Origin: an uncultured Gammaproteobacteria bacterium
GTDB lineage: Bacteria; Pseudomonadota; Gammaproteobacteria; Arenicellales; JAANXG01
Assembly: GCA_947259175.1 (NCBI GenBank)
Contig: CAMYKW010000008.1
Span: forward strand, 21,139-85,138
Length of the DNA stretch: 64,000 nt
Direction: 5' to 3'
Under the pieces are notes generated by a model. It worked only from the letters and a program-made list of their open reading frames with translations. It had not been told where the DNA came from and did not search any database. Shown here piece by piece: positions 28,134 to 37,020 of the stretch. The position numbers were made by a program, and so were the translations under genes. Position 1 is the first letter of the stretch, and every line of letters begins with the position of its first letter.

Positions 28134-30827
28134 ATGACTAAAGCGAAAAAACTCATACTCGTTGACGGCTCGTCCTATTTGTACCGGGCATTTCATGCCC
28201 TACCCAGGCTGGCGAGCTCCACCGGCGAGCCCACCGGGGCCGTGTATGGCGTCATCAACATGATTCGGCGCTTGCTGGCGGACCATAGTCCTGACTACGT
28301 CGGGATCGTGTTCGACGCCAAGGGCAAGACGTTTCGTCACGAGATATATCCGCAGTACAAGGCCACGCGGCCGCCGATGCCCGACGAACTTCGACAACAG
28401 GTCCCGGTGCTGCAAGAGCTGATCCGTGCGATGGGGTTGCCGTTGTTGATTATTGAGGGCGTGGAAGCGGATGATGTTATCGCCACGCTGGCGACGCAGG
28501 CCGCGGCTGAAGGCATGGAGACCATTGTGTCTACCGGCGACAAGGATCTCGCGCAAATCGTCAACGACCACGTCAGCCTCGTCGACACCATGCGCAATGC
28601 GATTTACGATCGAGGCGCGGTGGAACAGAAGTATGGTGTGCCGCCGGAGCGAATTGTCGAGTATCTCGCGCTGATCGGCGATGCATCCGACAATGTCCCG
28701 GGAGTGGCGAAAGTGGGCCCTAAAACCGCGCAAAAATGGTTGAGCGAGTACGGGTCTTTGGACAACCTGGTGCAACACGCGGACGAAATCGGCGGCAAGA
28801 TCGGCGCCAACCTGCGCGACGGTCTGGACCGACTGGCTTTGTCCCGGCGCCTGGTCACGGTCAGGCGCGACGTGGCGCTGGACGTGCTTGCCGACGATCT
28901 GCGCGTGAAGCCGGCGGATGAACACGCCCTGAAGGAGCTCTACACGCGTCTCGAATTCAACGCCTGGCTGGCGGAGCTGGGCGGGCGCGGTGAAGGGGCC
29001 GATGACAACAGCATCACGCCGGATTACGTGGTGATAACGGATGACGCCGAGCTGGACTCGTGGCTCGAGCGTTTGGCCGACGCGCCGTTATTCGCGTTCG
29101 ATACCGAGACCACGGCGCTGGATGCGGTGTCCGCGGAATTGGTAGGCGTATCGTTTGCCGTGCGGCCCGGCGAGGCGGCCTATGTGCCCTGCGGGCATGA
29201 CTACGTCGACGCGCCACCGCAGCTTTCGCGGCAGTTGGTTTTGGAAAAGATGTCGGCGCTGCTCGAAGACCCGACGCGACTCAAGGTCGGACAGAACCTG
29301 AAATACGACCACTGCGTCCTTGCGGGCTACGATGTCGAACTGCGCGGGATTGCGTATGACACGATGCTGGAATCCTATGTGCTCGACAGTGTGGCCAACC
29401 GTCATGACATGGATACTCTGGCATTGAAGTACCTGGGGCATAAGACAATCACATTCGAGGAAGTCGCCGGCAAAGGCAAGTCGCAACTGACGTTCAATCA
29501 AATCGACATACGCGAGGCGGCACCGTATGCGGCGGAGGATGCGGACGTCACCTTGCGCCTGCATCAAAAGTTGTGGCCGCGACTCGAGGCGGAACCGATG
29601 CTGCGGGACCTGTTTACAAAGATCGAGATTCCGCTGGTGCCGGTGCTGTCCCGCATCGAACGCCGGGGCGTAAGGATTGACACCGACATGCTGGCGCGGC
29701 AGAGCGATGAGCTCAAGCACAGAATTTCAGCGCTTGAGGAACAAATCCACGCCGCCGCCGGAGGCCCGTTCAACATCGCGTCCCCCAAGCAGCTCCAGGA
29801 GGTGCTGTATGAGCGCCTGAAACTTCCTGTATTGCGCAAGACGCCCAAGGGCCAACCGTCCACCGCCGAGAACGTGTTACAGGAACTTGCACTCGAGTAT
29901 GACCTGCCACAACTGATTCTCGAACACCGTGCGCTGAGTAAGCTCAAGTCGACCTATACCGACAAGCTGCCGCATATGGTCAACCCGAAAACCGGGCGCG
30001 TACACACCTCGTATCATCAGGCGGTGGCGGCTACCGGCCGATTGTCATCGGCGGACCCGAACCTGCAGAACATTCCGATACGCAGCGCGGAAGGTCGGCG
30101 TATCCGCGAGGCCTTCATCGCCGCCCCCGGGGAAGTCATCCTGTCTGCGGATTATTCGCAGATTGAGCTGCGCATCATGGCGCACCTGTCGCAAGACCCG
30201 GGTCTATTGCAGGCCTTCGAAGAAGGTGCGGACATTCATCGGGCAACCGCCGCTGAAGTGTTCGGATTGTCCCAGTGTGAAGTCACCGACGAGCAGCGTC
30301 GGCATGCGAAAGCGATAAACTTTGGTTTGATCTATGGCATGTCGGCATTCGGCCTGGCCCGTCAATTGCGCATCGATCGCGCCGCTGCCCAGGATTATGT
30401 GGACCTGTACTTCGCGCGTTATCCCGGCGTGAAACGCTTCATGGAAGACACTCGCGCGCTTGCCCATGAACGCGGCTATGTCGAGACCGTATTCGGCAGA
30501 CGCCTTTACCTGCCGGAGATAAACGCCAGTAACCATGCGCGGCGGCAGTATGCGGAGCGCACCGCGATCAACGCGCCGATGCAGGGAACTGCCGCGGACT
30601 TGATTAAGATGGCGATGTTGGTGATCGACGACTGGATACGCGACAATAACATGGCGCTGCGGATGATTATGCAAGTGCACGACGAGTTGGTGTTCGAGGT
30701 TCCCGAGTCGGAGATCGAACAGGCGCGCAGCGCGATCGCCGGATTGATGAACGGCGTTGCGCAGTTGAAGGTGCCGCTGGAGGTGGATGTGGGCAGTGGC
30801 GTCAATTGGGCCCAGGCCCATCCCTGA
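28134..30827 (+). CDS. polA: DNA polymerase I
   Basis: 897 residues, three domains. The 5'-3' exonuclease (about 1-290) has LILVDGSSYLYRAFHALP and EGVEADDVIATLA; the 3'-5' proofreading domain (about 300-490) has FAFDTETTALD with both metal-binding acids and YAAEDADVTLRLH; the polymerase (about 490-897) has motif A SADYSQIELRIMAH, motif B KAINFGLIYGMSAFGLA and motif C MQVHDELVFEV. All three activities look intact. Acts in Okazaki-fragment processing and repair. GAAGGCG precedes the ATG. Confidence 0.98.
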   Translation: MTKAKKLILVDGSSYLYRAFHALPRLASSTGEPTGAVYGVINMIRRLLADHSPDYVGIVFDAKGKTFRHEIYPQYKATRPPMPDELRQQVPVLQELIRAMGLPLLIIEGVEADDVIATLATQAAAEGMETIVSTGDKDLAQIVNDHVSLVDTMRNAIYDRGAVEQKYGVPPERIVEYLALIGDASDNVPGVAKVGPKTAQKWLSEYGSLDNLVQHADEIGGKIGANLRDGLDRLALSRRLVTVRRDVALDVLADDLRVKPADEHALKELYTRLEFNAWLAELGGRGEGADDNSITPDYVVITDDAELDSWLERLADAPLFAFDTETTALDAVSAELVGVSFAVRPGEAAYVPCGHDYVDAPPQLSRQLVLEKMSALLEDPTRLKVGQNLKYDHCVLAGYDVELRGIAYDTMLESYVLDSVANRHDMDTLALKYLGHKTITFEEVAGKGKSQLTFNQIDIREAAPYAAEDADVTLRLHQKLWPRLEAEPMLRDLFTKIEIPLVPVLSRIERRGVRIDTDMLARQSDELKHRISALEEQIHAAAGGPFNIASPKQLQEVLYERLKLPVLRKTPKGQPSTAENVLQELALEYDLPQLILEHRALSKLKSTYTDKLPHMVNPKTGRVHTSYHQAVAATGRLSSADPNLQNIPIRSAEGRRIREAFIAAPGEVILSADYSQIELRIMAHLSQDPGLLQAFEEGADIHRATAAEVFGLSQCEVTDEQRRHAKAINFGLIYGMSAFGLARQLRIDRAAAQDYVDLYFARYPGVKRFMEDTRALAHERGYVETVFGRRLYLPEINASNHARRQYAERTAINAPMQGTAADLIKMAMLVIDDWIRDNNMALRMIMQVHDELVFEVPESEIEQARSAIAGLMNGVAQLKVPLEVDVGSGVNWAQAHP

Positions 30828-30999
30828 ATTCGGCGTCGGCGGGGTCTGAAGCGCAGCAAATTCAGGACGTTATCCGAAAAATGTCATAAAATAGCTTGAC
30901 TGACATTAATAGATATCCGATGTTAACCATGGGGTGGGCGGTGCAAGGTAGACCGGTCTGTCCGAGGTTATAGGCACTGGCATAAAGCGAGGTAACAAC

Positions 31000-32637
31000 A
31001 TGCTCCGTAGCTTTCGAGCGAACATACACTCCGTGATCCTGGCCGCGTCGCTGGTATACGGTACGTCATACGCCCAAAATGACTCCATGCAACAGGCAAT
31101 AACCGCCTATGAGGCGGGTGATTTTGCAATGGCCGGCGAATTGTGGGAGCCACTGGCCAACCAGGGAAGCGCCCAGGCCCAATATTCCATGGCGGTGCTG
31201 TACCATAAGGGCCAGGGCCGCCCGGCGGATTTCGCCAAGGCGTTGGAATGGTATCGCAAGGCGGCGGAACAAGATCACGTTAATTCGCTGTTCAATCTCG
31301 GCGTGGCGTACTGGGAAGGACGCGGCGTTGGGCGCAACCTCAAGGACGCGGTAGGGTGGTGGCGACGCGCCGCGGACCTTGAGTACGGCGCGGCGCAACA
31401 CAATCTGGCTACCGCTTATTACCTGGGGCAGGGAGCGGAAAAGAACGTCGAGGAGGCGATCGAGTGGTTCCGCAAGGCCTCAAACAACGGCTACGCTCGT
31501 GCAGACAAGGCGCTGACCGTGATCGAGAGCAAGTATCCGCAGTTGTTTGCCGGGGCGACGACCGCGACGGGCGCCGAAACCGCTGAACAAGCGGTAACCG
31601 GCGCGCCGGCGCCGGAGGTGCCAACCGCCGCTGCGCCGGTGGAGTCCGCGCCGGTTTCGCCCGCGGAGGCAACGCAGGCGCCGCCGGCAGTGGAACAGAC
31701 TGCGCGCGCGGCACCGCCGCCGCCGCCGATGCCGGTCGCGGCCGCGACCCAAGACACTGCCGCGCCAATGGACGAGATGACTGCCGCGCGCATCGCAGAC
31801 CAGGGCGCGACAGCGTACCCGTTCTATCGTGATTCCCTGCCGCCGGTGGGCGAACTGGCGCCGGGCAGTCCGGTTCGGCTCGTGCTCAGGCACCAGGACT
31901 GGGCGTACATTCAAGTGCCCGGCGGGCTGGAGATGTGGGTGTATGGTCGCTACGTCACCGGCGACAGCGGCATGGGGACGGTGAATAATCCAAACGTGCG
32001 TGCGCGGCCCTTGCCCTCGACGGCGAGCAACTCGTACCCACTGGGGACTTTCAACAACGGGGAACAGGTTGAAGTGCTGGCGGTGGAGGGTGACTGGAAA
32101 AGGGTGCGCGGCCCAGAGCGCTTAGGCGCCTGGGTCAAGGCGGGCGACATCGCGCCGGAAGCGACCGCCCGGGTGCCCGAGGCCACAGCGCCGGCGGCAG
32201 CGTCGGATGTGGCATCAACCGCGTCGGCAGAGGCGGCCGCGGTGATGCGCGTGGCGGTGGGAGGCGCGAAGATCTATCCGTTTCATCGCGACAACCTCCC
32301 TGAGATCGGTGAACTGCTGCCCAATACCACCGTACGCCTGGTATACCGCGAGGGGGACTGGGCCTATGTGCAGGTCCCCGGCGGACTCGAAGTGTGGGTC
32401 TATGGCCGCTACGTGGATGGTGACAGTGGCCAAGGCACCGTCAATGCCGCGGACGTGCGCGCCCGCCCGGCGCCATCGACTGCCCGTGACTCGTATCCAT
32501 TGGGGACTTTCAATAAGGGCGAGTCCGTCGAGGTGCTGGAAGTTCAAGGCGACTGGAAAAAGGTGCGCGCCCCGGAGCGCCTCGGGGGGTGGGTGAAGGC
32601 GGCGGACGTCGTTGCCGGAGACAAACAGGAATCCTAA
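31000..32637 (+). CDS. Exported Sel1-repeat protein with duplicated SH3-like modules
   Basis: 545 residues. A signal peptide (about 1-25, ending GTSYAQ) is followed by at least three Sel1-like repeats (about 56-165; AQAQYSMAVLYHKGQG, LFNLGVAYWEGRGVG, AAQHNLATAYYLGQGA), then an Ala/Pro-rich linker (about 185-265). Two nearly repeated modules follow at about 270-384 and 423-537, each with WAYIQVPGGLEMWVYGRYV-like and VRARPLPSTASNSYPLG-like halves ending in a WVKAGDI-type strand, which resemble bacterial SH3 folds. The architecture suggests a periplasmic protein touching peptidoglycan or envelope complexes. The next gene, on the same strand 77 bases on, is also an exported repeat protein. Confidence 0.85.
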   Translation: MLRSFRANIHSVILAASLVYGTSYAQNDSMQQAITAYEAGDFAMAGELWEPLANQGSAQAQYSMAVLYHKGQGRPADFAKALEWYRKAAEQDHVNSLFNLGVAYWEGRGVGRNLKDAVGWWRRAADLEYGAAQHNLATAYYLGQGAEKNVEEAIEWFRKASNNGYARADKALTVIESKYPQLFAGATTATGAETAEQAVTGAPAPEVPTAAAPVESAPVSPAEATQAPPAVEQTARAAPPPPPMPVAAATQDTAAPMDEMTAARIADQGATAYPFYRDSLPPVGELAPGSPVRLVLRHQDWAYIQVPGGLEMWVYGRYVTGDSGMGTVNNPNVRARPLPSTASNSYPLGTFNNGEQVEVLAVEGDWKRVRGPERLGAWVKAGDIAPEATARVPEATAPAAASDVASTASAEAAAVMRVAVGGAKIYPFHRDNLPEIGELLPNTTVRLVYREGDWAYVQVPGGLEVWVYGRYVDGDSGQGTVNAADVRARPAPSTARDSYPLGTFNKGESVEVLEVQGDWKKVRAPERLGGWVKAADVVAGDKQES

Positions 32638-32714
32638 CCACCTACGGCACTCGATAACGGCTGTCCGCCGACAACGCGCCATGACCAACTTCAACACGAC
32701 CCGAGGCGAGCTCA

Positions 32715-33806
32715 ATGCCCAAAGTCACGTCGCTTAGACGGCTTTTGATCTTACTTGGTGTGTGGGCGATCATCGCGGCCACTGCGGTGGATGACGATCA
32801 GGAATTACGTAATATCGAGATATTGATCGATGCCGGTAACACCCGCCTGGCGCTCAACTACCTTGATCGTTACGCCGACAGGAGGCCTGACGACCCCAGG
32901 GCGCTGTTTCTAGAGGCGCGCGCCCGGGAGAAGGCAGGCCAGACGTACGAGGCGGCCAAGATCTATGAACAGCTCATCCGCGATCACCCGCGGCTCCCGG
33001 AACCCTTCATCAATCTCGCCGCCATCCACATCCATGACGGGCAATATGATAAGGCGCGGCAGCTACTGGTGGCGGCGCTCAACACCCATGCGACCTATGC
33101 CAAGATCTATGCAAGTCTGAACAATCTTCATGCCAGCATGGCAAGTCGCGCGTACAAGAACGCCTTGTCCCTGGAGGGTGACGCGGCTAAGCCCGAGCCC
33201 AGCACAGTGGGCGCCCTGCTCTCATGGTCCGCGGCGACCGCCGCTGACACCGCGGTCGCCGGCGGCGCGCCGCCGCTGTCGGCAGGGGTGGCGAGCGTGG
33301 CGGCGAGTCCGCCGGTGGAAAAGGCGAAAGTCCGACCGGCGCCGCCTATCACCGAGCCGGTCAAGGTGGCCAGTCGCGCCGCGGGTGCGGCGAATAACGG
33401 GCAAGTGGTCTCGCAAAACGCGTCTGTGCCGAAGCCGCCGGCGACTCGGTCGCAGCCGGTTCGCGCCGATCGAGCAGCAGTTGAAATAACACTCAAGAGC
33501 TGGGCGCGGGCCTGGTCGCGGCAACAGGTCGGCAGGTACTTGTCGTTTTACAGCAATCGATTTCGACCCAATAACGGCCTGTCGCGAAAGCAATGGAAGC
33601 AGCAGCGTAAGCTGCGCATCACCGCCAAGAAGAAAATCCATGTAGAGCTGTCCGATTTGACGACTTCGGTAAACGGAGGCACCGCCACCGTGTCATTCAG
33701 ACAGACTTATCATTCCGACACGTTCAGTGACGTGGTGCGTAAAAAACTCATACTGGAACGGGGCGCGGAGGGCTGGAAGATCCTTCGCGAGACCACCGCG
33801 AGCTGA
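32715..33806 (+). CDS. TPR protein with C-terminal NTF2/Cds6-like domain
   Basis: 363 residues. The first 22 residues are hydrophobic (signal peptide or anchor). TPR-like helices follow at about 33-150 (ALNYLDRYADRRPDDPRALF, GQTYEAAKIYEQLIRDHPRL, PEPFINLAAIHIHDGQYDKA), then a low-complexity linker. The last 105 residues (ITLKSWARAWSRQQVGRYLS, FYSNRFRPNNGLSRKQWKQQ, VSFRQTYHSDTFSDVVRKKL) match the domain found at the C terminus of Cds6-type L,D-transpeptidases and NTF2-like proteins. No transpeptidase domain is present. Its partner is probably in the envelope. Confidence 0.8.
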   Translation: MPKVTSLRRLLILLGVWAIIAATAVDDDQELRNIEILIDAGNTRLALNYLDRYADRRPDDPRALFLEARAREKAGQTYEAAKIYEQLIRDHPRLPEPFINLAAIHIHDGQYDKARQLLVAALNTHATYAKIYASLNNLHASMASRAYKNALSLEGDAAKPEPSTVGALLSWSAATAADTAVAGGAPPLSAGVASVAASPPVEKAKVRPAPPITEPVKVASRAAGAANNGQVVSQNASVPKPPATRSQPVRADRAAVEITLKSWARAWSRQQVGRYLSFYSNRFRPNNGLSRKQWKQQRKLRITAKKKIHVELSDLTTSVNGGTATVSFRQTYHSDTFSDVVRKKLILERGAEGWKILRETTAS

Positions 33807-33823
33807 TTGGTCCCGAGCCGGGG

Positions 33824-33838
33824 ATGCCCTTCGGGCAT
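33824..33838. terminator. UUCG hairpin between convergent genes
   Basis: ATGCC-CTTCGG-GGCAT-type hairpin: ATGCCC at 33824-33829 and GGGCAT at 33833-33838, giving a cUUCGg tetraloop on the RNA. It lies between convergent stops at 33806 and 33871. No T-run follows, so termination is only likely. Confidence 0.35.
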
Positions 33839-33870
33839 TGGACGGATCAAGCGCGATCTGCGCATGCTGA

Positions 33871-35007
33871 TTATTTGCTTGCTGTCGCGTCCGGGACTTC
33901 TTGACCGTTGAGTCTGGTCTTCGCCATTTTGATTTTCGGCACATTACGCTGCAGCCAGTACACCAGGTCGACCCACATGTGGGTAATTTCCTTGGCGCTG
34001 GGCATCACATTCGCGTGCGGCATTTCCAGAGTAACCACGGGGATTCCTCTGTGGACGCCCGCGTAGTTGCCCAGGGAGCCCGGATAGGTGCCGAGGAAGT
34101 CGCGGTGTAACATGCCTATGCGGTGGGGCGCCGAGCGGCGATCGAGGGCGTCGTAATCGACAATACCGTGGGGCGCGTGAACGCTCACAATGATGTCCGG
34201 CTTGAAGCGATCGATTTCCTCGACCAGCCACTTGTTTTCCGGCTCGCTCCCCGGTGTTTGGCCGGGGTAGCGGCGTGGGTCGCGCCCGGTAGTCCGTATC
34301 CAATAGTCCTGACTCAAGCGCTGCCATTCCGGCGTCGGCAGATTACGGTTTAAGTCTATGCCGTTGGCGTTGGTGCGCGTTGATTTGTTGACCAGCAGTC
34401 CATCCGGGTTGAGCAGTGGCGTGATGCGCCAATGGAACATCCCGGTGTGGTAGCGCCTTAATTTGTGCATCCACTTGAATACTGAACTGATTGAAGTCAG
34501 CTCGTCGGCATGAGTCCCGCCGATGAGCAGCACCCGGCCGAGTGGTTCGCGATTGGTCATGGGAGGGAACTCGCGGACCAAAATGGGCAGATTGTTGGCC
34601 GAATAGTATTTTGCCGGTCTCAGCTCCAGCGACAGGCAGCCATCAAGGTATACGCTCGCGAGCCTGGCGGCCACTCGTTCGCAAGTTTCGAATACGTGGC
34701 GCTGCCGGTCCGGTGACAATGGCGGCGGTGGCGGAACGCGTGGACGAGCCTCGGCGACGGAGCGTTTTTGTCCGGATGGTTTCCCTTGGCCAGGTGCTTG
34801 CGCCGGAGTTTTCGCCAGCGGTTCTTGGGCAGTCTCCCCGGCGGTTGCTGGTTCGACCTTCCGGCGCTCATGTTTGGCGGGCGGTGCGGGTGCCTCCGCT
34901 GCCCTTGGGTCAACCGGCGGGGAATCCAGCGGTGACCGAGTGGCGCACGCCGCCACTGACAGCAGCGTCGCGACAACGGCCAAATAGGCAATCGGTGGGC
35001 ACTTCAC
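33871..35007 (-). CDS. M14-family zinc carboxypeptidase-like lipoprotein
   Basis: 378 residues. The N terminus is a lipoprotein signal with lipobox VAAC (Cys21). A Pro/Lys-rich linker follows to about residue 100. The peptidase domain shows LLIGGTHADELTS (zinc His and Glu), NPDGLLVNKSTRTNANGIDLN-type substrate Arg/Asn block, VSVHAPHGIVD (third zinc His) and IPVVTLEMPHANV (catalytic Glu). This resembles MpaA-type enzymes that trim murein peptides, though MpaA itself is cytosolic; a lipoprotein would face the periplasm. Neighbouring exported SH3 and Cds6-like proteins make a cell-wall role plausible. Confidence 0.87.
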   Translation of the reverse strand: MKCPPIAYLAVVATLLSVAACATRSPLDSPPVDPRAAEAPAPPAKHERRKVEPATAGETAQEPLAKTPAQAPGQGKPSGQKRSVAEARPRVPPPPPLSPDRQRHVFETCERVAARLASVYLDGCLSLELRPAKYYSANNLPILVREFPPMTNREPLGRVLLIGGTHADELTSISSVFKWMHKLRRYHTGMFHWRITPLLNPDGLLVNKSTRTNANGIDLNRNLPTPEWQRLSQDYWIRTTGRDPRRYPGQTPGSEPENKWLVEEIDRFKPDIIVSVHAPHGIVDYDALDRRSAPHRIGMLHRDFLGTYPGSLGNYAGVHRGIPVVTLEMPHANVMPSAKEITHMWVDLVYWLQRNVPKIKMAKTRLNGQEVPDATASK

Positions 35008-35375
35008 GCTTTAAGGATAGCAGAGATCTGCTCTTGGGTGACGGGGCACTATGCCGTGACGCCCAATGTTTGTAAATAGGTAGTCCGGGGTGGGACTTGC
35101 ATCATGCTGATGCTCGGGGATGTTGTTGGGGGGGCGCCCCACCCCGGACGACCTATCACACAAACACATGCCCGCTTGTGCGGTAGATTATCCCCCGCGA
35201 CACGCGCCGCCGTCTGCGGGCGCGACTCATTTGTTGCGATTATTTACAGTTGCACTCGCGGTGGGAACTTCTTGGCCGACTGGCGGTCTCAATAAACAGG
35301 ACGACGTGGAGGTTGTCCTCCCGCTCACCCTCCCTAAGAGCGGGTAGATTCTGTTCATCGCGGAATCGAAGCGTT
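35008..35375. other. 368-base intergenic region without a supported gene
   Basis: It lies between the start of the M14 lipoprotein gene and the stop of engB. It holds the large inverted repeat at 35076-35156 and a weak seven-base-pair hairpin, CCCGCTC at 35320-35326 with GAGCGGG at 35338-35344. No frame looks coding. Confidence 0.6.
35076..35156. repeat. Long inverted repeat with nested hairpin
   Basis: ATAGGTAGTCCGGGGTGGG at 35076-35094 pairs with 35138-35156 (18 of 19 positions) across about 43 bases. Inside the loop GCATCA-TGC-TGATGC (35099-35113) forms a perfect six-base-pair hairpin. It looks like a small dispersed repeat or a structured RNA; only one copy is in the window. Confidence 0.6.
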
Positions 35376-36038
35376 TTACAGCCCCGGAATGTCCTCCCCT
35401 TGCGTCCGGGGCGTTTTTCTTTGTGGATGCGTCAACCAATCGGCGATCACCTGCCGCGCCTGCGGACAACCGTTACGATCCAACGACGAGAACAGTTGCA
35501 CCGAAACCGCATTTGCGAACTGGGTGAGCTGCCCGGCCACGTCCTGCAGGCTGCGTTGCGCCTGATTCCGGCTGAGCTTGTCGCACTTGGTCAACAACAC
35601 ATGTACCGTCAAGCCGGCGTTCTCACTCCACGCCAACATTTGACGATCGAGCGCCGTCATTGGATGACGAATGTCCATCAACAGAATCAAACCACGTAGG
35701 CACGACCGCGAGCGAAGAAAACACTCTATCATGCGCCGCCAATGCCGCCGCAGCGATTCCGGCACTTTGGCGTAGCCGTATCCCGGCAAGTCCACCAGCC
35801 GACGATCGCCGTCAAGGCGAAAGAAAACGATTTGCTGAGTTCGTCCCGGGACCTTGCTGGTGCGCGCCAGGCCGCGCCTGTTGGCAATGGCATTGATGGC
35901 GCTGGATTTGCCGACATTCGATCGTCCGGCAAACGCGACTTCGGCGCCGCAGTCCGGTGGCCACTGGTTCGGCGTGTGGGCGCTGACCAGGAACTGGGGG
36001 TCCTGCAGCAACCGCGGCAGGGTGCTTTCTTCATTCAT
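35376..36038 (-). CDS. engB: Ribosome biogenesis GTP-binding protein EngB (YsxC/YihA)
   Basis: 220 residues. G1 is FAGRSNVGKSSAINAI (about 36-51), G2 SKVPGRTQQIVFF, G3 VDLPGYGYAKVPES, G4 LLTKCDKLSRNQ and G5-like SVQLFSSLDRNG. These define the TrmE-Era-EngA-EngB group. EngB helps assembly of the 50S subunit. It diverges from the cytochrome c4 gene, an arrangement shared with Pseudomonas and relatives. The C-terminal tail is basic and short. Confidence 0.96.
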   Translation of the reverse strand: MNEESTLPRLLQDPQFLVSAHTPNQWPPDCGAEVAFAGRSNVGKSSAINAIANRRGLARTSKVPGRTQQIVFFRLDGDRRLVDLPGYGYAKVPESLRRHWRRMIECFLRSRSCLRGLILLMDIRHPMTALDRQMLAWSENAGLTVHVLLTKCDKLSRNQAQRSLQDVAGQLTQFANAVSVQLFSSLDRNGCPQARQVIADWLTHPQRKTPRTQGEDIPGL

Positions 36039-36061
36039 GCTATCGACGGTGCTTCGCGGTA

Positions 36062-36090
36062 TTGAGGCCGGTTCAATGACATGATATATA
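36062..36090 (+). promoter_or_regulatory. Candidate sigma70 promoter for the cytochrome c4 gene
   Basis: TTGAGG at 36062-36067 and TATATA at 36085-36090 with an ideal 17-base spacer, in the divergent engB/cytochrome region. The leader to the ATG would be about 130 bases. Confidence 0.5.
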
Positions 36091-36225
36091 AAAACCAGCG
36101 ATTTACGGATCTAATCGGATTACCGCCTCGACGCAACCCTATATGGGCTGCAGCGCCGCGTTCCGGCTCCCCCGAGCGGCGCCGCACAAAGCGTATGCAG
36201 TCGATTCCATCACGTGGAGTAGTTT

Positions 36226-36882
36226 ATGGTCACAAGAACAGCAATATTTGCAGCGACAATGTCACTTTCATTCGCGGTGTCCGCGAGTCACCTGGAGCCG
36301 CCCCTGGACCTGCCCAGCGCCGACCCCGAGGCGGGAAAGCTGAAGGCGCAGGTGTGTGCCAGCTGTCACGGCGCGGATGGCAACAGCGCCAATCCCGCCT
36401 ACCCAAGCCTCGCCGGTCAAGTGCCCGGTTACATCGCGGCGCAGTTGGCATTGTTTAAAGGCGGCCAGCGCAAGAATGATATCATGGCGGGGATGGCTGC
36501 CGGCCTCTCTGAGCAGGACCTGGCCGATCTCGATGCCTATTATTCGGGCCAGAAGCTTAAGCCCGGCTTTGTATCGGAGGAGGAAAAAGAATCAGTGCTG
36601 CGCGGCGAGCGCCTGTATCGCGGGGGTTATGCGCCGTTACAGGTCGCGGCATGTATCGGCTGCCACGGACCGCAAGGCCACGGCGTACCTCAGCGCTATC
36701 CCAGGGTCTCCGGCCAGCACCGTAAGTACCTGGAGGACCAGTTATCGACGTTCAAGGCCAGTTACGAAACCCCCGAATCAGGAGTGCGCTTCAGTTACGG
36801 TGACATCATGACCCGGATCGCGTTCTTGTTGTCCGACCAGCAGATCAGGGATGTGTCCGCCTACATGCACGCCATGGAATGA
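36226..36882 (+). CDS. Cytochrome c4-type diheme cytochrome
   Basis: 218 residues with a signal peptide (about 1-20, ending VSAS) and two class I haem-binding motifs, CASCH at 44-48 and CIGCH at 143-147. Each half has the usual following segments: GNSANPAYPSLAGQVPGYIA and the distal Met in DIMAGMAAGLS; GHGVPQRYPRVSGQHRKYLE and DIMTRIAFLLSDQQI. Cytochrome c4 is a periplasmic electron carrier for terminal oxidases. GTGGAG precedes the ATG. Its place beside engB is conserved. Confidence 0.93.
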   Translation: MVTRTAIFAATMSLSFAVSASHLEPPLDLPSADPEAGKLKAQVCASCHGADGNSANPAYPSLAGQVPGYIAAQLALFKGGQRKNDIMAGMAAGLSEQDLADLDAYYSGQKLKPGFVSEEEKESVLRGERLYRGGYAPLQVAACIGCHGPQGHGVPQRYPRVSGQHRKYLEDQLSTFKASYETPESGVRFSYGDIMTRIAFLLSDQQIRDVSAYMHAME

Positions 36883-37020
36883 CGTTGAGCGCGCGCCCAC
36901 GGTGCGTATGAAGAGACTTGAGGCCGACGACTATCCGCGGCGCAGGTCCTTGCCTCCTGCCACCGAATTTGCCGGGCGATGGTCGGTGCAGGCCGGCGGT
37001 TGCGGCGCGCTAGCGTAGTC

